Shown here: positions 1-10,000 of the stretch, piece after piece
How the letters are laid out: every line of letters begins with the position of its first letter
How positions within the stretch are numbered: position 1 is the first letter of the stretch
Assembly: GCF_022581195.2 (NCBI RefSeq)
Contig: NC_061467.1
Coordinates: 2,790,001 to 2,854,000 of the forward strand
Source of the DNA: Helicoverpa zea
Lineage: Eukaryota; Arthropoda; Insecta; Lepidoptera; Noctuidae
Direction: 5' to 3'
DNA: 64,000 nt
Notes under the pieces: model-generated
The model's database searches: none
Seen by the model: the letters and a program-made list of their open reading frames with translations, nothing else
Told to the model about the DNA's origin: nothing
Position numbers and translations under genes: made by a program

Positions 1-1015
1 GTTTGTTAAAACAGTCAAATATGTATATTAGTAAAATAAAATAATTAAATAAAAAGGCATAGATAGTAAAGTACGAATTAAAAATTCGGTCACAGTTGAC
101 TAGAATAGATAAGTCGGCAGCCAAAAAAGCTGTGGGTTAAAATTTTTAGAATAAAATCTAAGTGCAGCGGTCAATAGACACGTTACACTGCGTGAGAAAA
201 GATAACTTATGTTGGGGACTGCGCCCCGGTCAACTGATTGGTCAAAATTGTTCTGATAACTTTTCTTGGATAAAACTGTACTTCAACCTACGCTAAAAAC
301 CGCTTAATTTGAGTAAAGAGCCTAGATTGAAGCGAATTTTATGTTATCCGAGTCAGGAGACTACTGGGGTGCCAAATCCGTGAAAAAATAATTTTCAAAG
401 ATTAGGTCCCAAAGTCACACCCTTTCCTATAGTAAATTTTTAATGTTCTTCTTTGATTTCTTGACGTTTGGTGCGGCGAGCCCTAGCCAGCTGTCCAGAA
501 ACGACGACGTCCAAACCTACCCAAAATCGTGCAAAATGCAGTCAGGAAGACAGGTCGGAGTGGTAAGTATTTAATAAAATTTTTACAATGAAAAAATCTA
601 GTCAGAATTTTGATAAATAATTAATTTTGTGTTTTTTACAGGTCGAGAAGGGTGGGGGTGTCAAAAAATCGGGTCACACCGCTTCGATGTCGCGTTTGAA
701 GGGTTATCGCGTGCTTACAAGCCTGTTGTAGCTATTATACGCAAAAAACCGCATCAAAATCGGTCTCCTTTAAAACCCACTCCTGCCTCGCAAGTTGTCC
801 TCTAACGTTGTCAGAGCTCTTTATTGCGATTTGTTTAATTATTATCTTACACACATTTACGTAGCTAACATCTTTGAACTAAATAATATCCATGGTGATT
901 TATTTATTGTCTAATTTACAGCTAAGCAGTGCACATGGCCCAGTATTTCTTTTGGTCGGAGCTTTCCGTATCTATTATTATATATATATATATTTATACA
1001 TTTTTTTTTTTTTTT
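1..1015. other. Unassigned DNA before the assembly gap, with a possible tiny spliced ORF
   Basis: No gene or repeat is recognised here. One weak possibility is an ATG at 536 followed by nine codons to a good donor (GTAAGT at 563). A T-rich acceptor ends at 641, and an in-frame continuation runs to TAG at 729-731. That would encode about 39 residues rich in Lys and Gly and resembles no family I know. The stretch ends in a short TA repeat and a T run that leads into the gap. Confidence 0.3.
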
Positions 1016-1115
1016 NNNNNNNNNNNNNNNNNNNNNNNNNNNNNNNNNNNNNNNNNNNNNNNNNNNNNNNNNNNNNNNNNNNNNNNNNNNNNNNNNNNNN
1101 NNNNNNNNNNNNNNN
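1016..1115. other. Assembly gap (100 N)
   Basis: Exactly 100 N, a conventional unknown-size gap, with T homopolymer on both sides (about 1001-1015 and 1116-1124). The break was probably caused by the homopolymer or by a poly(A)/poly(T)-tailed repeat. Any translation across it is meaningless. Confidence 0.98.
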
Positions 1116-1387
1116 TTTTTTTTTAAACTTTCCCGGAGTTTTCCCTTCTAACAGTACGCTCTAAAATTTACGAAGTCTATGCGAAGCAAAAGAAAGCGCT
1201 GGCTGTGGCGCTGGTTAGGTAAACAGTAGTACAAAAGACAGCGGAGGGGAACGGGGCTCTGGCGGCGGGGGAGCGTTTGAACTTGACCTATTTACGAGCG
1301 GCCGTCAGTTGTTTTTATGCGCAAGCGTCCCGTCATACGTGTCTTTGTAGCGAAATTCGGTGGTGCGAACTTAATTATCTTTACAGT

Positions 1388-1657
1388 ATGGCGTATCGAT
1401 ATTCAAATATCGAGTACACCGAAATGGTGCGAATGATTGCTAGGTGTGATGACAATGTTTCGGAAGCCTGTCGCCAATACGCCATACGATTCCCAAACAA
1501 ATTTCGTAAAAAGGCGGGAAGTCGTAGCGTAGCGAGTTACCAATTCAAAAGTATGACTAGGTACGAGAATAGTGCGCGGGAGGCGTGGGTAGGTAAAGAT
1601 CTTGCATTCATTCTAAAAGTGCAAACCCTCTACGAAACGAACTATTGTAATGTGTGA
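1388..1657 (+). pseudogene. Possible relic of a DUF4817-like helix-turn-helix protein from a mobile element
   Basis: From ATG 1388 the first 35 or so residues read MAYRYSNIEYTEMV, then a stretch with EACRQYAIRFPNK. This resembles the DUF4817 N-terminal helix-turn-helix domain common in insect transposon-derived proteins, where the pattern is Y-S-x-x-E followed by A-x-x-Y-x-x-R-F/Y-P-N. Family homology is lost soon after the RFPN motif, and the frame ends at 1657 with no catalytic domain. It lies just after the assembly gap and 28 bp before a Harbinger-like element. The family call rests on eye matching only. It could instead be a short host exon or chance. Confidence 0.4.
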
Positions 1658-1684
1658 TAATCTCGACTCATCCACACACTCTAA

Positions 1685-2116
1685 GGCCTCTGCCTCGAAT
1701 TTTGCGGGCAGCGGGGCGGCAGCGGCGGCGGCGCGGGAGCGGCAGGATCTTACGCGTATATTCATATGGACCGGCCCTCGAATACAGCGGCGCGGGAGCG
1801 GCGCGGCGGCGGGCAACGAGCGGTGCGCTCCAGTCAAGCGGTGACCGCCCGCGTTGGGCATCTGCATTGTAGGCATAGTGTTATACATTTTTTTTGTGAC
1901 GTATCAAAATGTGTTCGGACGTGCAATAGCTAATTATTTCGGCCATCTTTGAGAGGACACCCATATGGAACAGCAAACACAACAGAACACAACACTACAC
2001 TGCTATAGTGCCGCGCGATCTGCCCGCTAGTTTCGAGAACGGGTATCCGTTGCCCGCCCCGCTCCCGCGCCGCCGCCGCTGCCGCCCCGCTGCCCGCAAA
2101 ATTCGAGGCAGAGGCC
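1685..2116. mobile_element. GC-rich Harbinger-like MITE with TAA target duplication
   Basis: Inverted termini of about 60 bp begin GGCCTCTGCCTCGAATTTTG at 1685 and end with the reverse complement at 2116. The copy is flanked by TAA at 1682-1684 and at 2117-2119. A 3-bp TWA duplication together with GGC-starting termini is the PIF/Harbinger signature. The arms are extremely GC-rich (runs of CGG/GCC) compared with the surrounding DNA. No transposase ORF is present. A shorter relative lies at 35210-35339. Confidence 0.8.
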
Positions 2117-3950
2117 TAAGGTCGACTAATCACTCGACTGGTCTCGCTCGATCGGGCCTTTAGTTGGTGAAGAAATGGTAGGGGCGTGCAAATTTTATCA
2201 CTATAGCAAAATAGAGTTGAAATGTGTTAGATAGAACAATGAAATCTTGTAGGTTTGTTTTTGGCAAATGTATTATGTTTTATAAAAAGTCATAGAACAA
2301 AAGTTGTAGTTTATGATGTTAGTAATACAGTCATGCAAGATTGTTAGTGTTTTACCAATAACCCTGTATATTATTCTTGAAAGATTTTACCTTGTTAATT
2401 AAAAAATATATCAAGTACGAGAAATACTTTTGAAATAGCGGTAGGTACTCTCATTAATTGAAGAGTAATAACATGAAAGAAACATAACATGAAATTCAGA
2501 GGAACCTAACATGATCTGTCTGTGGGCTTTTCGCAGAATATTGTGTTTGATACCCACTCTATTTCCACGAAACGAAAGCCAGAGCGTAATAAATTAAATG
2601 ATCGAGTCCTTGATACCAACCATGCGTGTTCCACTGACACGGTGCAACTGGTTCCGGAACGGACAAAGCATTGGCAGAACTACACAGGTACGGATTGCGT
2701 GCACAGTGCACTTAGAAGGAATACACATAGTTCACGGCAAGCCCTACCTATATACTCGTAATATTAATATGCAAATATTGATCGGTAGTCGGCGCGATGC
2801 ACCCCCCTGACCGTTGCCATGGCAACAGCTCAGCTCAACGCATCCCCGGGGCCTGGCATCAGAGGTTTATTTCATTAAATTCAATGTAACCTGTCGGGCT
2901 ATGTTCCGTATCGATTTTGTACATACGTGGTTGTGATTTATGTACGTTTGCATCGTCCTGTGATAGGTACTATGGATTGATTTACTCTACAAGCTTTAGC
3001 TATGGCTCTAGACAAGGCCGACCAAGTTCGAATAAGATAGATGGTTAATGTAGTATGGAACCTTACAAATGTAATAAAAGTTACAAACACGAATTTTCGA
3101 TTACTGATTTCTACATTATTTAGCTTATAACACCTGAACTCAATAGCCTAGTTCTCATTCGAGTTACTTAGAAACATAACCATGGATTTGAAAAATTCAG
3201 TGGAAAAAGGTAATTTAGCACATTTTTCAGGCGATGTACATTACACATGCTTACATTATATTCTGTGATATAATGCTCCATGAGAGATAAAAACCCGGAG
3301 GATAACTGGAGCAGTTATTACATCATCAACAAATATTTCCAAACTCATCTTTGACAATACAATATCATGTATTTTCCTGTTCGATTTCCCAATTGATATT
3401 ATGAGTCCCATAAAGGGTATAAACCCTTTGGTAGCCACATGCGATTCATATCTGAAGCCGTGAAAAAAAGCAGCGGCGGCATCGGACTTTTACTGACCAA
3501 ACCCATATTTGTTCCTCCTGGACCCCTATATGTACAGGGCCGCTGTAACTTTTTCGAATGATCCCGAAACCCTAAGCAAAATACGGTTTTCTGATGTGCA
3601 GATCTCAGCTTAACCACGCCCAATACGGTGGTAGGTAAATATTGGTTTGCTAATGAACTGGTACACAGCATTTTCTCGGATAAATCCTGCGAAAACGATA
3701 TCATTATCACTATGGTAATTAAGCCAGATTTAGCCGAAAATGCAAGCAATAATAAATTATACACAATAATTTTAATTATTATAGAATGTGGAATTGCCGG
3801 AAGGAAAAGCATGTTTGATTATGACATTACTCATGCAGATATGTTTATATGTAGTTACATAAATTTCCCAATGAGTACAGCCAAATTAAATTATTGTAGA
3901 CATCGGACTATGACTGTATGGGCAATGAGCATATAAACAGTTGAAAGACA
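2117..3950. other. Gene-free stretch with degraded, possibly coding segment near 3250-3900
   Basis: No supported gene. Between about 3300 and 3620, one plus-strand frame stays open for roughly 100 codons with only two TGA stops. Overlapping minus-strand frames are also open, so neither strand is convincing. No family is recognised. A perfect RFX-type X-box lies at 2813-2826 and is listed separately. Confidence 0.3.
2813..2826. promoter_or_regulatory. Perfect palindromic X-box (RFX-type site)
   Basis: GTTGCCATGGCAAC matches the canonical palindromic RFX binding site GTNRCC-N(0-3)-RGYAAC with a 2-bp spacer. In animals, RFX sites close to start codons mark many ciliary gene promoters. The site lies in a small GC-rich island (about 2790-2855) within AT-rich DNA. 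No adjacent gene can be named, so its function is inference. Confidence 0.4.
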
Positions 3951-3954
3951 TGCT

Positions 3955-4325
3955 ACAAGGAATGGTTAAGTGTGAATGAGGATGATTGCAGAGGGAAGAG
4001 GTGATGTCCTCCTAGCCGACTATCGACGGCTGTTCTCATGTAAGGAGATTAGCCAACTGCGCAGGACATATTATAGTGCACAGGCATTTACATAGATACA
4101 GGTGCACTCACTATTCCTTCACTCTCATAGTCCGATGGGACGACAATCCAACACGACCGGAGATCCACGGGTTTATCAATTACCAACTTCCAGGCTCCGG
4201 GCTGCTTTGCGAAAGTGTCTAAAACCTACAAAGCGATTTCACTCCGACCCGGGAATCGAACCCGAGACCTCGTGCTCAGCACCCAGATCAACGAGGCAGT
4301 CAACAATCGAAAACGATGAGCTTAT
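3955..4325 (-). repeat. tRNA-headed SINE, minus orientation
   Basis: Read on the minus strand, the sequence near 4245-4280 contains a pol III B-box-like GGTTCGATTCCCGG preceded by a tRNA-like head. It is followed by a long body ending near 3955. Part of the body (ACTCTCATAG-TCCGATGGGA) recurs in another copy at about 60775-60900. The structure fits a tRNA-derived SINE. The exact ends and duplication were not resolved. Confidence 0.6.
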
Positions 4326-4329
4326 AATA

Positions 4330-5105
4330 AAAACAATATATATATACGATGTGGTAATACCTATTATGAAAAACCTATCGGCGTCCACGTCAATAACCCA
4401 TGTTATTTTGTTGATAAGGTTTTCCTTTCAATTAATTATAGTTATGTGTTATTTAGTTTATACAATTCCAATATATAAATATGTATGTAAAATAGACCAT
4501 CTATGTGTCCGGGGCCGAAAAGTATTTCGAACAAAGCCCCGTTGGGCAGAGCATGGCTAACTTACAGTCTCACGGATGAAGGGCACATTTGATTGAGGGC
4601 CTCGGCTTCCAAATGTATATCTTCAGCAGTTGTTACTAGTACGAAGAAACAAGTGGCCCTAATAACCAATGTTAACAAAGGGTAACTAAGTTCATTCACT
4701 AGTAGAGGAGTAAAGAGGTAGTCCTTGTAAAACGCATCCAACGAAACCTCGAGTATCAAAGCGACATCGTAGTAGACTCAGATTCAACTCGAACATAATG
4801 GTTAGGAAAATTCTAGGCAGAAGTAGAACACAGACAAATAAAATAATATGCGAAGTATCGTGTAAGTAAATACTTATTGCGTAATACACGTGAAACGACG
4901 ATCATAATGCCAGTTTGAAGATAAGCCAGGTTAATCCATTCCCGGACAGCAATAAAATCTCGAAATTAAAATATAAAGCGGATGATGATTTATTCCATAA
5001 GAGCTACTGACCTGGGTGATAATAACTTTATTAGTTCATATACTCCGTGGAACTTGAACATACCAAGATAATAAATATGGCCCCATGGTGCTGTACGATC
5101 CAAAA
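4330..5105. other. Unassigned intergenic DNA
   Basis: AT-rich DNA with no supported gene, RNA or bounded repeat. Short open frames here lack splice structure or homology. Confidence 0.5.
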
Positions 5106-5108
5106 GTC

Positions 5109-5612
5109 GTGGTGGTCTAGTGGGTAAAGAACCAACCTCTCAAGTAAGAGTGTGTGGGTTCTATCTCAGGTGAGGCAAGTACCAATGCAACTTTTCTAAG
5201 TTCGTATGTACCTTCTAATTATATCTTGGACGCCAATGAATATTATTATAATTATGTATGTCTCTGCCATGCACTCGGGACTACAGAGTCCCGGACTTTT
5301 GGAAGGTGAACGTGGGGCCGAAGCCAACACGCTGAAGCCCTTTTGAGACAACTTTAATGAAATGGTGACACACGTTAAATTGTAAGTCCCGGCTGTCATT
5401 AAACATCTTTGGCAGTCGTTACGGGTAGTCAGAAGCCAGTAAGTCTGACACCACTTTCACCAAAGAGGTATTGGGTTGTCCGGTTAACTGGGTTGAGAAG
5501 GTCAGATAGAGCAGTCGCTATTTGTAAAACACTCGTACTCAGCTGCATCTGGTTAGACTGGAAGCTGACTCTAACATAGTTTGGAATAGGCTGGACAGAT
5601 GGTGATGTTGCT
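5109..5612 (+). repeat. Near full-length copy of the long tRNA-derived lepidopteran SINE
   Basis: The copy begins with a tRNA-like head, with box A around GGTCTAGTGGGT at 5112 and box B-like GGTTCTATCTC at 5158. It continues through the family body (GTCCCGGCTGTCATTAAACA at 5382, CAGTCGTTACGGGTAGTCAG at 5412) and ends in a diverged form of the family tail (normally GGCTCGGAGGATGATGATG). The same body occurs at 55450-55706 (plus) and in reverse at 25841-25995, 15601-15789 and 63283-64000. Divergence is moderate, so the insertion is old. Confidence 0.75.
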
Positions 5613-5967
5613 GTGCGACCTTTTTTTTGAGGAATACAAAATTAGTTTCAAAATAAACTTTGATAATAATTATTACCGAGTTTATTTCCTTTTCCTTGTG
5701 CAATAATGGCTTTTAGGTAAATGATAGCGTGCCTGGTTATGTTTTCATGAGGATATCATACCCCTGTATATTTAACAGTCAAAGTACAGTACCTACTTAG
5801 ATCTGGGTAGTGTATTATTTTCCTCATAATTGGAATTGTTGAATTATTGATAATAACTTAAACTTTACAAAACAACGTATTTTCTTTTAGAACTACTTTA
5901 AAGGCTCAGCTCTATTTAAAATTATTATTTTTGCCTAAAGCCCAGCCCTACCATAAATAAGATATAC

Positions 5968-6420
5968 TTAGAAATTACATACAAAATCTGAGATTTCTTC
6001 ACCCATCTGTTTCAATTGGTTTTGTAGTTCTTGTACCTTAGATAAGAAAACAGAAAAGTCGTTTCCTCTTTCGAACTTGTATTGAAAATATCTCTGCTGT
6101 ATAATGTGCACACTGGTCTCAGTTTTCTGTTCATATACACTATGAAGTTTTCGCCACATCTCGGCAGAATACGTACAAGTAATAATATGTAGCATTGCCT
6201 CTTCTGACATTCGTGTTACCAGTAATGTTTGCGCTATGGCATCTTTAGATTCCCATGCCGGTATCTCACTGGCCACTTCGGGCTTCACTTGTTTTCCCTC
6301 CACAAAGCTTAACCATCCATGGCCCTCAACTGTATTGTTATTTAGAATTTCCATTTATTGGTTCCAATTTTTGGCACCTTTTAACTTGATCACATTAACG
6401 TTATTGTTATTTCCCTCCAT
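5968..6420 (-). pseudogene. Copia-type LTR retrotransposon gag fragment, nonsense-mutated
   Basis: On the minus strand, an ATG at 6420 opens a frame with KLKGAKNWNQ, the start typical of copia gag (DUF4219-like). A TAA stop follows at once, then the same frame continues from 6354. That part has the retrotran_gag/UBN2 pattern: WESKDAIAQTLL, a TYSAEMWRKLHSVYEQ segment (Trp, Leu, Tyr positions of the family) and a FLSKVQELQNQL helix near the end. About 150 codons remain. No zinc knuckle, protease, integrase or RT is visible next to it and no LTR was found. It is a dead, truncated copy. Confidence 0.75.
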
Positions 6421-6672
6421 CAATACCACATATATTTCCTTATGTACTGTCCTCATATACTCCCTTATGTACTCTCTCCATATACTCCCTTATGTACTTA
6501 CTCCATAGACTCCCTTATATGTATACTGTCCTCATATTCTCCCTTATGTACTTTCCCGATATACCCCCTTATATATTCCCCCCATATACTGCTTTATGTA
6601 CTTAAACCCTAGACTCCCTTACGTACTTACCCCCTTGACTTCCTTATTACTAACCCCCTAGACTCTCTTCCC
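6420..6672. repeat. Degenerate tandem repeat of a ~25-30 bp pyrimidine-rich unit
   Basis: About nine imperfect copies of a unit like CATATACTCCCTTATGTACT followed by a short variable spacer. Units decay towards the right (CTAGACTCCCTTACGTACTT, then TTGACTTCCTTATTACT). The array abuts the 5' end of the copia gag relic, which reads away from it on the minus strand. Confidence 0.8.
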
Positions 6673-7048
6673 AAGCCCCATCGTTTTTATTACTCTTCAC
6701 GTAAATACCTTTCTAATGATATATCATACGTTACTGTTGGTCCGAGTACCAAACCCCATACAACTTGCCCATTGTCCTTTTGAAAAGTTGCCTGACATGG
6801 AGTCAAACTCGCACACTCATACTTGAGAACTTTGTTCTTTACCCATTCGGTCACCACGACTTTCTCATATCATACCTAAATGCCCCACTACCACAAACGT
6901 TATACAAAAATAACTAAAGGAAATTAGAATTCGCTGTTGCGTAGTTATAGCGGTAGAATAATAACGTATTTAACTGGGCTGTGAATAGGAAAAACATAAA
7001 TTAATAAACCCAGTGTGTGACTAAAAACAATAATGTTAATATTCTGAA
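6673..7048. other. Upstream region of the Methuselah-like receptor gene
   Basis: AT-rich DNA with no ORF or recognised repeat. It should contain the 5' UTR and promoter of the receptor that starts at 7049, but no TATA box or initiator could be assigned with confidence. Confidence 0.35.
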
Positions 7049-10000
7049 ATGGTCACGTTGAAAGTTTTTTTGTTATTGTTTCTAACGTGTGCTGCAGAAG
7101 ATGTGGATTACAAGGCTATGTGTACGAGAGCGGAATACAGAGATATGGACAACAAGCTCATAGACAATGTAGAAGAATATTGCCGTAATAAATTGTGTGT
7201 TATAAAGTGCTGTGGGGATAATATGCTGTTAAGTAACCGCGACGTTTGTATGACAGAACAGGCACTACAGAAGAGAAATCCAAAATTCAGTAAACAGATC
7301 AAAGAACAACACGATTATAACAAAATTAAATTATACACTAGACATGGACATGGTGTAAAGGAATCTACAAAATCGGCAAAAAACATAGTGTTCATCACAA
7401 AACTAAATTACACCCAATGCTCCTATGATATGAAACCGTACGCCGACTTTTATATACTAGAGGTATTTTCACTTAATCGTATGTTATTTTATTACTGGGC
7501 TAATTCTGCTTTTTTATCTGAAAATAATGAAAAAGCAAGTCTTTGCGTCCTGTGATGTAGCCTTTGCGTTGATCGGTCAGTCAGTCAGCACAAAAGATTT
7601 TATAACATTATTACAATTCGATCAATTAACATGTATGCAACCAGACATTTTTAAATAAAAACCCAATAAATGATGCTTTGACTAATAGATCACTACAAAT
7701 TATCTAGTTTAATCTGGAGTGTTGAGCTAGGGCATGCAATTACCGAAAAAATAAAATTACTTAAAAATCGGTGATAAAAATATTTTTTCCGGTAGACCAG
7801 TAAAAACGGTTTTTTTTTATGTGGTATTGTAACAATAAGATTGGATAGTCCTAAAGCAAAAGATAAAGAGATGTACAAGGTATAAGGTGGTAAACATGTT
7901 TATATTATTGCTTATACAAGGTGTTGATTTGCATTTGTGCCATACGTCAGGAGGAGGACATAAAATACTTAAATAATCGATTGGAATTACAGTAGACGGG
8001 AAATAGCTAATATGCACTGCTTTTTTTTTGTCATTGTAATGTCGGAGTATTTCAGAAGTAATCCAATTTTATGAATGAAATTTATGAATAATCGTTGCGT
8101 ATGCTTTGTGTTTGCGTTTGTGTGAGGGCGCACCACGGTTTTAAGGCCAGTAACACACGCGCCAAGGTTAAATACGGCTAGATGACATTGACGGAATTCC
8201 GAAAAAAAAATTAAAAAATTACGTACCATTTTTTTTGTTGATTTGGGTCGAGAATCATTAGCATAATTACGTACTTGAATATGGCACGGATGCAAATCAA
8301 CAGCTTGTATAAGCATAGGAACACAAATTCTAAAAACATTTTTTTTTGGCGCAATCAAGGCTTAATGACGCTCATTGGTATCAATTTAATCAATTTTCAC
8401 TATCGCATGTTAACAATCAAATTATAAAACTTTTTGAAATACAAAACGATCATTACATACCTACTGATTAAATGGCTACCAATTTCAGTAGTCTTAATTT
8501 TCAACATAATAATTTTCCTCAATAGTTTCAAAGAACAATTAAGTATATAACGGGTTAAAAATATTGCATTTACCGGTTGAAAGATATTGCATGCCCTAGT
8601 TTAAATAGACCGTTTATCGTGTTACTTCTTTCAAATATTTAACAATCCTATAGCATTCATGTTAACAAAAAACAGTTTTCATATTTTCATTCATGTTTTA
8701 CAGGATGGATCGGGTAAAGCTCAAAAAAAAGATGAATCAAAAGCTTGGTACGACCTTGGCAAACTGGAATACTGTGTGGAATACAAGATATATCATAAGA
8801 ACAGGACACAGTTCTTCATCATGAGAGAACCTTTTCAAGACCCAGACGGGGCTGAAACGAAATCTATGTATGCGTTAGTAGGTCAGTCTAAATATATGTA
8901 TAATATCGAGATATAATGTCCAAATAAGTATACCTCTAATATATATAACACACAAAACGAGACGAAATTGTTCCTTAAGTTAGGGACACAATTGAACTCG
9001 ATTCAACATCAGCTTTAACACAGACAGTATTATCAACGGCTCAGTGGTCATCAGGACCAGAACCGATGAAATCCCTACGATCGAAGCAAAAAATCTGGGA
9101 AAGATATTAATCAGCAAAATATATTTTTCAGGATTCAAGATATCACTATTTTTCCTCATATTGACGCTATTGGTATATTGCCTGTTGCCCGATCTGCAGA
9201 ACCTTATAGGACTGATAATGATGGCGTATATTACTACTCTCATCTTCGTCTTCTTACTCAAGTGCATTATTATCCTAACAAACTCATATCAAACACGACT
9301 TTTCTGCAAAATCATATGTAAGATTCTTATTTCTAAAGGCTTGTTTCTTTGACTTATAAATGATGGCGAGTTTTAGAACTAATTTGCAATTTTATTTTTG
9401 TAGCTGCTATCCTGTACTTTTGCGCTCTATCTAGCTTCTTCTGGCTCAACGTGATGGCATTTGACGTTTATGTGTCACTAAGGTACGCTATGTTGATATT
9501 TTTTTTCAAAATCCCTTCACGGTTTTCCTGTAAAAAATACGCTGATGTTGCTTAAATAAGAAATCGTTGGTAATTGATCCTATCTATGCTTTTCTATTTG
9601 ATCCATACTTCAAGGGACACCCCCCTTATACTTGTAGACATACAAACCGATATCTAAAGGTGTGTTCACAAGAGCCCCAATATTGCACCAGCTGCGTATT
9701 CTCGGGCATGCAATGAGTGTACACGTAATGCCTATTCTTTTCAAAGCTTAAAACTCATCTTTTCTATCACTCAGCCGCCCCCGGAGCAGTCGTGGAAGTA
9801 GTAAAAGAGTTAAATATCGCAAGTTCGCAATGTACGCAGGGTACGCTTTGGGAGCTCCACTGCTGGTAACAGCCATAGTAACGGTACTGGATAACATTGA
9901 CGTTTCTGAGCTTGCGATTGACCCGACACCGCCCTTCGCAGACTGTATGGCTATAGGTTTGTATCACCCTCTGATTTTTAGTGTAACGACAAATATATAG

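Noticed and set aside
892..1164. Open frame spanning the N gap
   Set aside because: Translation runs through 100 unknown bases and T homopolymers.
3256..3812. Overlapping minus-strand frames near 3.3-3.8 kb
   Set aside because: Several frames on both strands are open, no domain is recognisable, and no exon structure can be built.
5107..5180. Possible true tRNA gene
   Set aside because: A and B boxes are present, but the cloverleaf is broken and the sequence continues into a SINE body.
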